From the NCBI GenBank assembly GCA_007026445.1, contig VDMD01000098.1, forward strand, positions 1 to 64,000: a DNA stretch of 64,000 bases, written 5' to 3'. The DNA comes from Schizophyllum amplum (lineage: Eukaryota; Basidiomycota; Agaricomycetes; Agaricales; Schizophyllaceae). The notes under the pieces are model-generated. The model was not told the origin of the DNA. It saw nothing but the letters and a program-made list of their open reading frames with translations, and did not search any database. Shown piece by piece: positions 23,451 through 34,113 of the stretch (position 1 is the stretch's first letter; each line of letters starts with the position of its first letter). Made by a program: the position numbers and the translations under genes.

Positions 23451-24606
23451 ATGGTGCTGTTTCGCGCCCGCCTTCCTGCGTTCCGGCACACGTTCGTTCA
23501 GCTCCCGACCTCCGGCGGGGATCCCGAGGATGCAAATCTCAAGCCGCAGACGACGACGGTGCTCGTCCGAAAGGTAAGGGTCACAGTGCGCAGTGTTTGA
23601 TTCCTCAATTATTCATCGTATGGTCACAGATGCTACCCTGGCGCAGCGAGAACGAGTGGAGGCCGGCAAGCGTGCGCGGTCGCGACACGATTCAAGAGCC
23701 TGAGCTAATCAAGGTGAGCTTGACGTCTGTCGGTGGCTTGCTCGTGCACTAACGATCATTGTAGAAGTCCAAGACTCGCGCGCAGGTCAAGCAAGCTGTT
23801 GTGAAAGCGTCACCCGTAGCTACCACCGTCGCTCGCGCCTTCGGAGCCGATCTCAGGAAGGCGATGAGCAACCTGGCGAACACGGCGAATGCGGCGCACG
23901 AGATGAAGCAGGGCGCGGTGGACGACAGCGAGGAGGATAGCGAGGACGTTGAGATGGACGAGACTGATGAAGAGACCGACGACGACGACGACGACAATGA
24001 GAGCAATGACGGCGAGCCCACCCTGGTGCTGCCGCCAGCGGAAGCGGCGGCCATCGCGTTTCCCGTCCAGGAAGGCAGGCCGCCTAGTTTTGAGAATGCC
24101 AAGGTAAGCGCCATTCATCAGTCGCTAACGCTTTCTCTCGCTTGCGATCTTCTCTACGGCATGTTCTGATCGGCGTCTCCACAGGACACGCCCTTCACGA
24201 AGCAGGATCTCAAAGTCAAGAATCTCAGGCCGCAGGCGCGGCTCCTCCGCGCGCGCTACAAGTTCGCCACCAGCCCTGCGTACAGCTCTTACCTCGAGTT
24301 CAAGGTGCGATTGATAGTCATATGTATCTACCCTCGTCCGAGCCTGCCTTTGTCCTGCGCGTTCAATGTCCTTCACGCATTCCAATCTAACATAATTTGC
24401 AGGCAGACGCCCAAGCACGCGATGCCGAAACTCGGAACCAGAAGAAGAGCGCGGTGGACGAGATACAGCGCCGCAAGGACCTGCGCAAGAAATGCGATAA
24501 AGACGATATCTCTGTGGGCTTGTTCGTCATGTGGATGCGCGCGGAGGAGCTCAGGAAGAAGGAGGAGGAGAGGGCCAAGTCCGCGGCCGGTGCTGGCTGC
24601 GCGTAG
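23451..24606 (+). CDS. unrecognised protein with central acidic tract
   Basis: Predicted 289 residues in five exons: 23451-23573, 23630-23713, 23765-24103, 24185-24304 and 24403-24606. All introns fit GT..AG and phase 0. The N-terminus contains LPWRSENEWRPASVRGRDTI. A long acidic tract (Asp/Glu with Ser/Thr, about residues 100-140) follows, then a region with FTKQDLKVKNLRPQARLLRARYKF and a charged helical C-terminus rich in Lys/Arg/Glu. The exon pattern and composition look like a genuine gene. Acidic tracts of this kind are common in nuclear and chromatin proteins, but I do not recognise the family. Confidence 0.65.
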
Positions 24607-25169
24607 AGCGTGCATCCATCCGCAAGACCGTCGCGTCGTTGCTGGCGATGCGCAGGACGACGCCATAGGTGACGACGCGCAGGCTGCGCCGTAGCTGAAC
24701 AGCGCTGGGACGCGACACGATCGCAAGACGAAGCGTATGCATACCACGAAGTTGACTGTCGGTCACAAGCGTTGATCACGCGGGTCGTACGCGCTGCGCT
24801 GGTCGTAAGCCTCGCTGTGACCTGTTCCCTTTCATGTATCGAAGCTGTAATTCTTACTTGAGGCTTAGATTTCTACACATTACTTATACGTTTCATTATT
24901 ATCTGCGGCATCGCGAGGCATGATTGCTGGGATACCCGTCCCACTACTACAAGCCTCGAACAGTCCGCGTTGTCGGGTCCATGTTGGCATGCATTCAGCT
25001 ACCATCCTATAGGCTTGCTGCATAACGGGAGCGCTCGCACAATGCATCGTAGATCATACAATCTCAGAGACACCCAGTTTTTCGCCGTTTCCCTCCTTCT
25101 CTCGCTCAGCTGTCTGCATCACAAGCACTCGGCATGACATTCTAATGTATCCTTCACATTGGGCTGTAC
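24607..25169. other. convergent intergenic region
   Basis: Holds the 3' ends of the plus-strand gene ending at 24606 and the minus-strand F-box-like gene ending at 25170. AT-rich stretches near 24845-24900 would suit polyadenylation signals. Nothing else was seen. Confidence 0.4.
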
Positions 25170-26491
25170 TCAATCAAGAAACGGCTCCCTCGAATTAGAC
25201 GTCAGCCACCTCTCAGGCGCAGAGCGAATACGCACGTACATAGGCTCGTTGGTGACGTTGACGCTAAAGATGCTTCTCTCCTTCGTGAGAGCGAGATGGC
25301 TCCGTAGGAGCTCGGTCGCCTCCGAGCAATTGTCCCCTATACCGAAGTCCGGGCGTATATGGACATCCACGCGCTCAAAATGTCTGGTTGAGCTGCCAAG
25401 GATCTCGTCCAGTCGTGTCCATGATTGCTTGCCATCGCGGATGACCTTGAGCATATCCGGCTCCTCGGGGCGGTCTTGCATCAAGAAATCGATGCGGAGC
25501 GTATGCAGAGACGTGGTCGTGCTGATCGTTTCGAGAAGCCATCTCCAGAAGCGACCTCTGTGAAAGTGAATGCGATGGATCACAAGTTTCTCCAGGTGCG
25601 TCAAAATAGAGAGATCGTGTCGCGTCGCACTGGGCGCCTCTTCAACTAGAGCTTTGTCAGCATCCAAGACCGCTTGCTCAGTAAATGCTCACTGGTAGGG
25701 CCTGCAAATTGAAGGTTTTGCAAAGTATCTTTGCACGTACGAAGCATTCCCATCGCATCCGGAAAGCCTGGGCAATATGAGCTCAGATCGAGGTCGACGA
25801 GGCGGCCGAAATACGGCGGAGGGTTGGAAAGGATATCTATGAAGTGAGAGTGTGGGATATCTTGATATCCTTTGGATATCTCGAGTATCTCTATCCTTGG
25901 GGCGGCTAAAGCGGGAGCGAATGGTGTAAGGCCGTCCGAGATCCAATGCATATTGGCGCACGCGAAGTTCCGAAGGTTAGGGAAAGCGCCAAGTAATGAC
26001 ATAGGAATATAAATCCAGCGACTCGTGCGTAGTTCTGTGACTGAGGAATACGGAAGAGCATCTAAGATGGCATTCGGCAGTGTGCTGTGGCCTGAGCGCG
26101 CTTGAAGGCTCAAACATCGCACGTGCTGCAAGAGCGGGAGAACACGCGCGACTAGCTTCACGTCCTCGTGTGCGATCGGGTCGATCGTACGTTGCACGAT
26201 TACCAGGTCCAGCGTATGAATGTACTCGGAGACATGAAGTGCATCCTTGAGGATATCATATAGTTTCATCGACGGGGTGAGCAGGGGCTCTCCCTCGTTG
26301 GCCACGTTGATCTCCGGCAGTCCGAGCTCGATGCGTGAGAAGAGGAACTGTTGAGCTTTGGGCGACATGGAACGATGGGTGAGAGCGCATTGTCGTAGCG
26401 AAGACACATCCTTGTCGATGATGAGATGGTCAATGATGGCATTGATGAGCTCGGGGGGAAGGTATGGATAGCCCCGTTCGTGAGGTGTCAT
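25170..26491 (-). CDS. F-box-like protein
   Basis: Predicted 424 residues in two exons, 26491-25693 and 25645-25170. They are joined across a 47-nt intron (25646-25692) with a textbook CTGAC branch site and TAG acceptor. The N-terminal LPPELINAIIDHLI...SLRQCALTHRSM is the F-box-like helix pair also seen in the gene at 594-1848. The remainder is leucine-rich with no exact repeat. Both genes share a WTRLDEIL/WRRLDEIL segment near the end, so they are paralogues about 24 kb apart on the same strand. Likely an SCF substrate adaptor; substrate unknown. Confidence 0.75.
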
Positions 26492-27106
26492 CGCAATAGT
26501 TCTCTGTGGTTGGGAGCTGTCTGGGCGTTCAGGGCGTCAGACAACTCTGAAGGTAAGACTTTGACGCGTGCTCACCGACCTTCGGTGGAACTCGTTGGAT
26601 CGCGACGAGATGGTCGATCTGCAGGCTTCGGTGTTCTTCAAGAAGTGGGAAGTCAGTGCTGGAAGAAGTCTCGGCGGCTGGATAGTACCTGGAGGACACG
26701 AATACGACGTTGATTCGAAGGGAGGACCAGGGAGGTTCAAGCGCTAACTGCCGCACGAATTGATCGACATCGCACGCGGGAGTCGGGACCGGGCCACTCG
26801 GTCCGCCCAGGTGATGGGAATCCGAGCGTTTGTTCAACTTCTTGTCCATTACGACCATGCGTAACCTGAGTACGCGTTCTTCTCCCCGAAATTCCTATCA
26901 AGGCATCAAGCACCCCTCACTTCGAAATCTGGCCAATTCGAGTGATGTCAATAAGGCCTCGAGCACGCCGCTCCGTCTTATGAAGGCGTCACGTCAACCC
27001 TCGCGCTAGTCGCTGCACGCATTGCGACATGCTTTCACACCGATATGCTACTCGCGCAATGATTTCCAATCGCCCCTCCGTCTCTGCTCAGACGCTTACC
27101 GTCAAC
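26492..27106. promoter_or_regulatory. divergent promoter region; contains a minus-strand ORF of unclear status
   Basis: Head-to-head interval between the F-box-like gene and the FAD monooxygenase. It contains a 109-codon minus-strand ORF (26529-26858) with protein-like composition (VDQFVRQLALEPPW, LQIDHLVAIQRVPPKV) followed by a good GTGAGC donor. Splicing that donor to the next acceptor does not reach the F-box frame. It may be an upstream ORF, a gene relic or a separate small gene. Confidence 0.35.
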
Positions 27107-28910
27107 ATGACTGTCCCCATCCCCGAAACTCCCCTCAGGATCGCAGTTGTAGGCGCAGGACCAGGCGGTCTCGCCACGATCATCAACCTCCTGCGGCTCC
27201 CCTTCGTCAACTTGAGCGTGTTTGACCAAGCTACGGAGCTGCGTGAAGTTGGCGCTGTGAGTAAAACATTCGTGACTGGTTTTGAATGGATTCGCTGACG
27301 CAGCTTCGAAGGGCATTAGCATCAACCAGAATACGTGGAGACATCTTCAGCTTCTGGGGGCTGCGGAGATGGTAGAGCAGTACACTCAGAGAGGTGACGG
27401 TACAAAGATCGACGGAGAGCAGCGGTGCGCATAAACATTGCTCAACAATTGGTCTGCGCTAAAGAGATGTACAGCAACGGTCGCACCGGCGGTCTTCTGT
27501 CGAGGAGATATCAGAGCGGTCCGTCCTTTTGACGCCATGGTCCTGCGTCTGAAGCTCTGATGTATCCTCTTGTCTAGCTGATCCCAACGCTCCTCCACGC
27601 TCGCGCATTGAGCGGTACAAACTCCAGAATGCGCTCCTGAGCCAAATTCCTAGCGACCTCATTCAGCTATGCAAGAAGTTGACAAAGCTGTCCGAGACGC
27701 CTGAGGGTGTTATGCTTGACTTTGCTGACGGCACTACGGCCGGTCCGTTCGCTCTCGTCGTTGGCGCCGATGGTATCCGCTCGGTATGTCTAGTCTCCTT
27801 CTCGAGCTTCCGTACACTCAGCGGCTCATATGCGCATCTTCGCAGGTGGTTCGTCAGCACGCTTTCCCCGAGCACAAGCTCAGTTACACCGGCAAAGTGG
27901 CCTACCGCACCCTCATCCCTCAATCCGCGGTGGCGCACATCAAGGGCATCCCGCCAGCCTCGACATTCTGGCACACCACCAAGACGCATGTCTATACAGA
28001 TCTACTCGACAATGGGCTATTCGAGATCGCCACGCGGGCTCTTGTTCCCGAAGACGAAGGCGCCAAAGTCAGCTGGGGCCAGAAGGTCAGCAAGGAGCAA
28101 GTCATCCCACACTACGACGTGAGTCGTCTCGCGTGTTTCGTGACAACGGAAAGGTCTGACGGATCTTGCTTCAGAATTACTGCGAGACAATTCGCCAGAT
28201 CATCGCCGCCCCAGATGAGTGGTTGGAGTTTGCCCTCTTTGGCGGCCCGCAGCTTGAATCTGTCATCCACGGCGACCGCATAGCGCTGCTCGGAGACGCC
28301 TCACATCGTAAGTCCCAGTCGCGCACAACGTCTACTGTTCCAGCGCACCTTCTGACGAGGGTCGTAGCCTTATCCGGCGCATTTGGGTCCGGCGCAGCCT
28401 TTGCCTTCGAGGACGCCTACGTCCTCGCGCAAGCGCTTTCGTATACACACTCCCGCGGCGACGATCTATCAGCGGCATTGAGATTGTACGACGAGGTCCG
28501 CTCACCGCACTACAAGAACCTCGTGAGTCCTTGAGCTTTTCTTGGGCTGCTTTATCTGACTGGCTTCTCATTGTAGTATGCCGTGCTCAACGGCTTTGTC
28601 GACAATGCGAAAGAGGTCGAAGCGGCCTACTCGCCGGCTGACGAGGACACAGTTATCGCCGAAACGACGAAGCGGAACTGGTCAGGGTCTAACGGATGGA
28701 TATATACGTACGACGTGAGTTGCTTGCGCCATGATTGGGCATGATCCAACGTTCAACTTATCCGCTCGTTTCCAGGTTACTAAGGTCTGGGCGGACAGAG
28801 TCAAGTTGGAAGACGCGTCGCAAAAATTAGCGAGTGTTTCGGTCCAGGATGAGGTCTACATCTCGAGGAAGCCAGAGGCGCCAGTGTCGGTTGTGGCCGC
28901 GGTCGCGTAG
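27107..28910 (+). CDS. FAD-dependent monooxygenase, salicylate hydroxylase-like
   Basis: Predicted 448 residues in nine exons: 27107-27256, 27312-27424, 27475-27518, 27578-27783, 27846-28118, 28175-28307, 28368-28522, 28577-28714 and 28776-28910. The three flavin signatures of class A aromatic hydroxylases are present: VVGAGPGG at residues 15-21, GADGIRS mid-protein and GDASHP split across an intron. These enzymes use NAD(P)H, FAD and O2 to hydroxylate aromatic substrates in the cytosol. The start at 27107 places the Rossmann motif at the usual distance; an in-frame upstream ATG (27029) would add 26 residues. No pathway partners lie nearby, so the substrate is unknown. Confidence 0.85.
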
Positions 28911-29259
28911 AAATGAATCATTATCATTGTGGTATGCTCTCTAGGATGGCCCACTGACGTGTACAATTCGCCTCTTTAACAAGACTCGGTACTAACATGG
29001 GCAGTCATCTGAGTCGTCAGCTCGGAGCTAGTAGCTGTAGCCTGCCACACGAACTGCGGGATATCCTTCAGTACTCGAATGCAGGGTGAACCCTTAGGCA
29101 GATACACGCACTCGCATCGGGCATCTTGCGTATACTGAGGGTACTGACAGCTCGCGCACGAGAACATCCGGGATTATGTTCCATGATGGTGTCGATGTCA
29201 CGATCGTCGTAGGCAATTCCTTGAAAAGCCGAGTCGCCGACCTGCAAGGCGAAGAGTAA
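28911..29259. other. convergent intergenic region with a Cys-rich ORF
   Basis: Between the monooxygenase stop and the BTB gene. A 63-codon minus-strand ORF (28976-29167) contains CASCQ...CECVYLPKGSPC. It may be an extra 3' exon or alternative end of the BTB gene, because a strong GTGAGT donor lies in that gene's last coding stretch (about 29294), with an acceptor near 29243. Confidence 0.3.
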
Positions 29260-30278
29260 TCAGCGGCAGATTACCGGTCGAATGAGACGACTCACGCCGT
29301 GGTCCCTGTGTCGCATTTCCGTGAGGTTCTCCCAGTCTGGCAGGCGGAGCACCCGCGTCAAGGCATCCCACTTGCCGCGTCGCTGGCGAGTGAATTCCAT
29401 GAGGAGAAGGAGGTTGCATCTACCGCACAGGCGGAGGACATCTTCGGACCCAGCGCCATGCAAGCAGCCGTCCAGCCAGGTCAACCCCTTCTTCTGCAGC
29501 TCTTCGTTCGCGCGGCGTCGACATTCGGTTAGCCTTCCCGCGCATTTGACCCTGACGCAGTCGAGATTGCGGTAGGTCAGACCCTGCGAAAGAATAGACA
29601 GCATTTGGTTGTCTGTGACATACTGTCGTACGGCAGAGCAAGCGTGAATTTCTTCTTCCGAGAGACGCCTCTCTCGTCCGAGCCAAAGCTGCGGCTTGTC
29701 GAGCGACTCAGGGTCGCGTAGGGAGATCTGGTATAGGAGATGTGGCAGGAGCCAAAGCGCCTGCACCTCCCGAGCGAGGGATATTTCGGCCTTGAGGGCC
29801 GCGTCCAGGTCTTCGATAGGATATGTCCGCTTGTGATCGGCGCTGAGGTGGCGTTCTTTCAGAACAATATGGGTCGAGAAATGATCAAAAGCGCGGCGAC
29901 GAAGCTCCGGTGCGTCGTATTTGTGTGCAAGGCGGAGGATACCCTCGAGTACATTGAAGGACGTGGAAGCAGGGGGTGGCGGAAAGTATCTGTTGGGAGG
30001 TAGAATTAGACGCATACACGTGGATGGGACAGGGTTACGCACTGGGGAAAATAGATGGCGCGCAGGAAATGTTCCATGTCCTGCCCGTCGTCCGGGAACT
30101 CTGCGAGTGGGACGCCTTCATAGATAGGCTGCGATTCGGGGGACGGGAAAGCAAAGATGTCGTCGAAAACCCGGACATGCAGGGCGAGGACGCCCCTGTG
30201 GACGCGAAAAGCGCGCTCTTGGGTCTGTATGACCACGCTGCCGTCTTCGAACCAAAGGTCTTTGACACGGTCAACCAT
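29260..30278 (-). CDS. BTB/POZ domain protein
   Basis: Two exons, 30278-30043 and 29989-29260, with a 53-nt intron (29990-30042). The BTB core reads DLWFEDGSVVIQTQE, FRVHRGVLALHVRVFDDIF and MEHFLRAIYFPQ, then across the intron YFPPPPAST and NVLEGILRLAHKYDAPELRRRAFDHF. The C-terminal half has scattered cysteines (LRLCGRCN) and ends ...LPDWENLTEMR. The intron sits at the same place, phase 2, as in the other three BTB genes of this window. The C-terminus is uncertain: a GTGAGT donor near 29294 would replace the last residues by a downstream exon. Probably a Cul3-type adaptor; partner unknown. Confidence 0.75.
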
Positions 30279-31180
30279 CTTGTAGAGCTACACAAGCGAT
30301 GAGGTGGTGGAGATGATGGTCAGTGAGTGAGATGGATGAGACAAAAGCGAGGGGGAAGGAAAAGTGGGAATGATCAAAGTGAGACTCCGCTGCAATTAGT
30401 ATCACATGGCCTGGGAGGCCGTGAAGGGCGAGGGGTTAGTTCTCTGAGTCCCCAGCATGCTCGACCTTCCCGTAGGGGTACACGTTCTGAAGGTCTTGAT
30501 CGGGCGACTCGAAAGAAACATGTTGCCAGTTGACGATTTGAGGCGCACAGGATCAGTGGTAGAGCTTTGTGTATCATATACTGGTTTTTTCGATGTCCGC
30601 AAGAGGATAGCGGAGTACACATGTACAATGGGTGGTGGATCGAAAGAACAAAGAAAGGCAAAACGAGAAGACGCCACATCATAACGGCGTTTGCCGAGTC
30701 ACGTGCTTGAAAGGCAGTGCTAGTCACTCGAGCCTTCCTGCTGATCTGAACTCCTTGCTCAGTCCGCGCTCTCCCATATCCGTATCCGGTTGGTATAACG
30801 AGAATGACGTCCCTTTGTCGCAGTAAGGGCCTGTGTTGGGAACTATCCGGCCCGGTTTCACGTTGAGAATTATACGGCCCGGGTAAGCAGTATACGTGGC
30901 GCACATTCGGTGACGCGCTAGTCTCAGGATCCTAGACATCTACACTCGTACCCGCACTCGTTACTTGCGCCTCTTTATATGTCGCGCATATTTGAACATC
31001 CGCATTTCCCTGCTGCACCCTTTTTCCCTCTCATCACCCGTCTCCTCTATTCCTTTTCCCCTTGCTCGCCTCCCAATTTCCCCTCGCCTTCCATTCATCC
31101 TCTATCTGCATCAGTATTGCACTCTTTCCGACTACTCCGAGCTTTGGAGTAGGAAGTTTTCGAGAAGATCGCCCTTCACC
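30279..31180. repeat. upstream flank of the tandem array, with repeat arm
   Basis: Contains the first copy (about 30503-30720) of a segment that recurs at 31902-32140, directly after the stop codon of array copy 1, and the first copy of the array promoter (about 30890-31000). Because the arm is a gene's 3' flank but has no gene in front of it, it marks a duplication breakpoint or a lost copy. Confidence 0.65.
30892..30961 (+). promoter_or_regulatory. conserved array promoter block, copy 1
   Basis: About 70 bp (containing GCGCACATTCGGTGACGCGC, CTCAGGATCCTAGACATC and an ACTCGTACCCGCACTCGT run) nearly identical to the block at 32157-32226 upstream of copy 2 and recognisable at about 33871-33920 upstream of copy 3. 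It is followed in each case by a CTGC(T/G)GCACCCTTTT-type stretch and a pyrimidine-rich leader. Confidence 0.6.
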
Positions 31181-31886
31181 ATGGATATCTGGAACACTAT
31201 ACTGTGCGTACGCCGTATACTACTTTCGCATGCTTTCCTTCCCGTTGACTCTCACTACCAGCCTCATCTTGGTGACCCCTATAGCCCTACAGTCAGTATC
31301 TGGTCCACCATCCTCTTGCTCACCTCTCCCTTCGTTCCTCTCTTTCTCCCATCCGCTCGTCTCTTATGTTCGCCCTTCCCTTTTTTTGGCTTCCCCCTTG
31401 CTTGCTTCACTTCCGCTCATCGCATCCTCCCACAGTCTCTCCTTCGTAAGCATCGGCGAGGCCCGCGTGCATAGCAGGCGTCTCCGAGATGCCTTCGGTC
31501 ATGCCGAGAACGATGCACCACATCCTGGCCTTCTCGGGTTCCTCGCTTCGCGAGCCTGCGCGCTTACAGATCGCTACTATCTATACTCGGCTGAGCGAGC
31601 TATGATGCACGATCTCAACTCACACTTCTACGCCGTATTTACCGTTGAGCATTACGTCGTCGGTGTGATTGGTATAGCCGCAGGATGTATTCCCATTTTC
31701 TGGGGGTCTTCGGAGTGCGCGCTCCTTTACGGGGCTTACGGGGCGGTGATGATACTGTCGGGTCTGATGAATTTGGTCGCGGCATCTGTCGTGGTGAAGT
31801 CACGCAGGGCATTCGAGGCGACGATGCAGCGATACAGGTTGTTCGGGAGACGGTCCTTCCCCCGTGCATCCAGAAGTGCTACTTAA
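31181..31886 (+). CDS. small membrane protein, tandem array copy 1
   Basis: Predicted 167 residues from three exons: 31181-31203 (23 nt), 31262-31291 (30 nt) and 31436-31886. The two tiny exons and the long pyrimidine-rich second intron (144 nt) recur at the same places in copies 2 and 3. The protein has a charged middle (SIGEARVHSRRL) followed by two or three hydrophobic segments (VVGVIGIAAGCI, GAVMILSGLMNLVAASVVV). The C-terminus is out of frame relative to the other copies: they read TTGGRHG and RSG-V, while this one ends in a basic tail. I do not recognise the family. Confidence 0.6.
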
Positions 31887-31901
31887 GGGAACATCTCGTG
31901 T

Positions 31902-32140
31902 GGCGACTCGAAAGAATGATGTTACCAGTTGACAGACGATTTGAGGCGCACAGGATCAGTGGTAGAGCACCTCAGGGACCTTTGTGTATCATATACTGGT
32001 TTTTGTCGATGTCCGTAAGAGGATAGCGGGGTACACATGTACAATGGGTGGAGGATCGAAAGAACAAAGAAAGCCAAAACGAGAAGACGCCACATCATAC
32101 TTAACGGCGTTTGCCTAGTCACGTGCTCGAAAGACAGTCG
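31902..32140. repeat. direct repeat of 30503-30720 (array 3' flank)
   Basis: Starts GGCGACTCGAAAG 16 bases after the stop of copy 1 and matches 30503-30720 closely, including GCGCACAGGATCAGTGGTAG and ATGTACAATGGGTGG segments. Small insertions distinguish the two. The distance between the arms is about 1.4 kb, the size of one array unit. Confidence 0.75.
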
Positions 32141-32156
32141 AGCCCACCTGATCTGA

Positions 32157-32260
32157 ACGTAGCGCACATTCGGTGACGCGCTAGTCTCAGGATCCTAGAC
32201 ATCTACACTCGTACCCGCACTCGTGACTGCCCCCCCCCCCCCCCTATAGATGCCTCGCAT
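32157..32260 (+). promoter_or_regulatory. conserved array promoter block, copy 2, with a C-tract
   Basis: Copy of the promoter block at 30892-30961. Here the sequence after ACTCGTGACTG is a run of about 17 Cs (32228-32245) immediately before CTATAGATGCC, where copy 1 has ordinary sequence. A homopolymer this long could alter promoter spacing. Confidence 0.55.
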
Positions 32261-32453
32261 ATATACACGCCCGCATCTCCCTGCTGCACCCTTCTTCCTT
32301 CTCCTCAAGCCTCTCCATTCTTCTATTATCCTTGCTCGCCTCCTAGTTTCCCTTTACCTTCAACCCATCCTTCATCGGTCGCCGCAGTGTTACACATCGT
32401 CCGCCTCCTCCGAGCTTTGGAGTAGGATGTTTCAAGGAGATAACCCTCCACCC

Positions 32454-33227
32454 ATGGATATCGGGACCACTATACTGTGCGTGCACTACTTTCGCATGCT
32501 TTCTTCCCGTTGACTCTCATTGCCAGCTTTATCTTGGTGCCCTTATCAACCTCCAGTAAGCATCCGGTTCACTATACTCTCGTTCACCTGTCCCTCCATT
32601 CCTCTCTTCCTTATTCGCTCGTCTCTGACGTTTGCCCTGCTCTTTTTCTCGCCCCCCCCCCCTTTGCTTGCTTCACTTCCGCTCATTGCACTCTCCCATA
32701 GATGTGCCCTGAAGAGCATCGGGCACGCCCGCGCGCTTAGGCGCGCCGAAGCCGGCGGTGATGTCGAGAACGACGCACCACAATCTGGCCTTCTCAGGTC
32801 CCTCGCTTCGCGAGCCGGCGCTCTTGCAGATCGCTACTATTTCTACGTGGAGCACACAGTCCTCGATCCATCAGGCTCACGCGTCCGCGCCGTTTGCACC
32901 GTTGCGTATTGCGTCTTCGGTGCTATAGAAATCGTGGTAGGGTGTTGGCCGTTTGCGCGGGCACCGCCGGAGAGCATGCTCTTTGTCAGGTGCTACGGGG
33001 CGACGGCAATACTGTCGGGTGCGATGTTTCTGGCCGCCGCATATATCGTGGCGGAGTCAAGGTATGTAGCGGAGACGACGGGAGGGCGACACGGGTCGAT
33101 GATCGCTCGTTCGGGGGTGGTCCTCCCCCTGTACATCAAGAGGTGCTATTGGGAGAATACGGACTGGAGCGCAGCATCTCGCCCTCTCCTAGAGCGAATA
33201 GAACGACGGCACTCTTTTGGGCTCTAG
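32454..33227 (+). pseudogene. small membrane protein, tandem array copy 2, frameshifted
   Basis: Same structure as copies 1 and 3: 32454-32476 (23 nt), 32527-32555 and 32702-33227. Exon 2 is 29 nt here instead of 30, one base shorter than in both neighbours, so normal splicing runs into a stop after the third exon begins. The long third exon is otherwise open and conserved: CALKSIGHARALRRAEA, then CTVAYCVFGAIEIVVGC, ATAILSGAMFLAAAYIV and AETTGGRHGSM. Either the gene is a young pseudogene, or splicing or initiation differs, or a base was lost in assembly. Confidence 0.55.
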
Positions 33228-34113
33228 AGGCTACTAGTAGTCACGAGACTAACTCCGGACTTACATTCGCGCCCCAAGGCCCTCCCGCAGTCGTCGCTCT
33301 CCGAATGCACGCTCAGCATCACACCGCGATACTACTATGCTTCGCCGAACCTCATCCCCACTGCCAGAAGGGTGTCGTCATATGAAGCATGTCTCCGATC
33401 CCTACACTCGCGAATGGCACGCAACTTTCACGACCACGCTTCGAGTCGTTCCTCCTGTCTCCTCATGTTGCATCAACTAGTGAAACTGGACTCTGTGGCG
33501 CACTTGTACGCTCGTGAGCCATCTCCGCGGGGTCTTCACCATCCGCCGGAGCCACCGATGCAAGCGCGGGCGAGACGACCCTCTAACCTCCCCATGCTCC
33601 CAGTCGTCCGTGGTCGGCCCCGCCTTCGCGACGCAGTGCGGCGAGCAATCTCATCATGATCGTGCTAGACGCGATGCACCGGTCACTAGCCGGTCTCCAA
33701 GCATCTCCAAGCATTGGGCCTCAGAGGTCGTCTTGAAGGAACTGAATTTACGGCGACGGCGCATGCCCAGCAAACAATCTAGCTCGCGCTCCATGGGCTA
33801 CAGAGCGTCAGATCTTGCTTTCAGGCACGAATGCACTGTGTCTCCAGTAGCAGCGCATTCAACGACGCGGTAATTAGTCTCAGAAACCTAGACACCCGCA
33901 CCCATCCGCACTCGCGCCTCTTTAGATTCCGCGCGTACTTAAACACCCGCACCTCCCTGCGGCACCCTTTTTCTTCTTGCCCCATCACCTACCCTCTTCA
34001 TCACCTTTTAGTACACCCCTGCTCTCCTCGTCACCTCCTACACTCTCCTCGTCTTTGACTCAGCGCTCACCCGCCTCTTTTGCATCCAAACATAGACAAG
34101 ATCATCCTTAACC
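33228..34113. other. spacer before array copy 3
   Basis: Intergenic sequence between copies 2 and 3. The last part (about 33871-34080) is the divergent third copy of the array promoter and pyrimidine-rich leader. The earlier 600 bases hold nothing I recognise. Confidence 0.45.
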
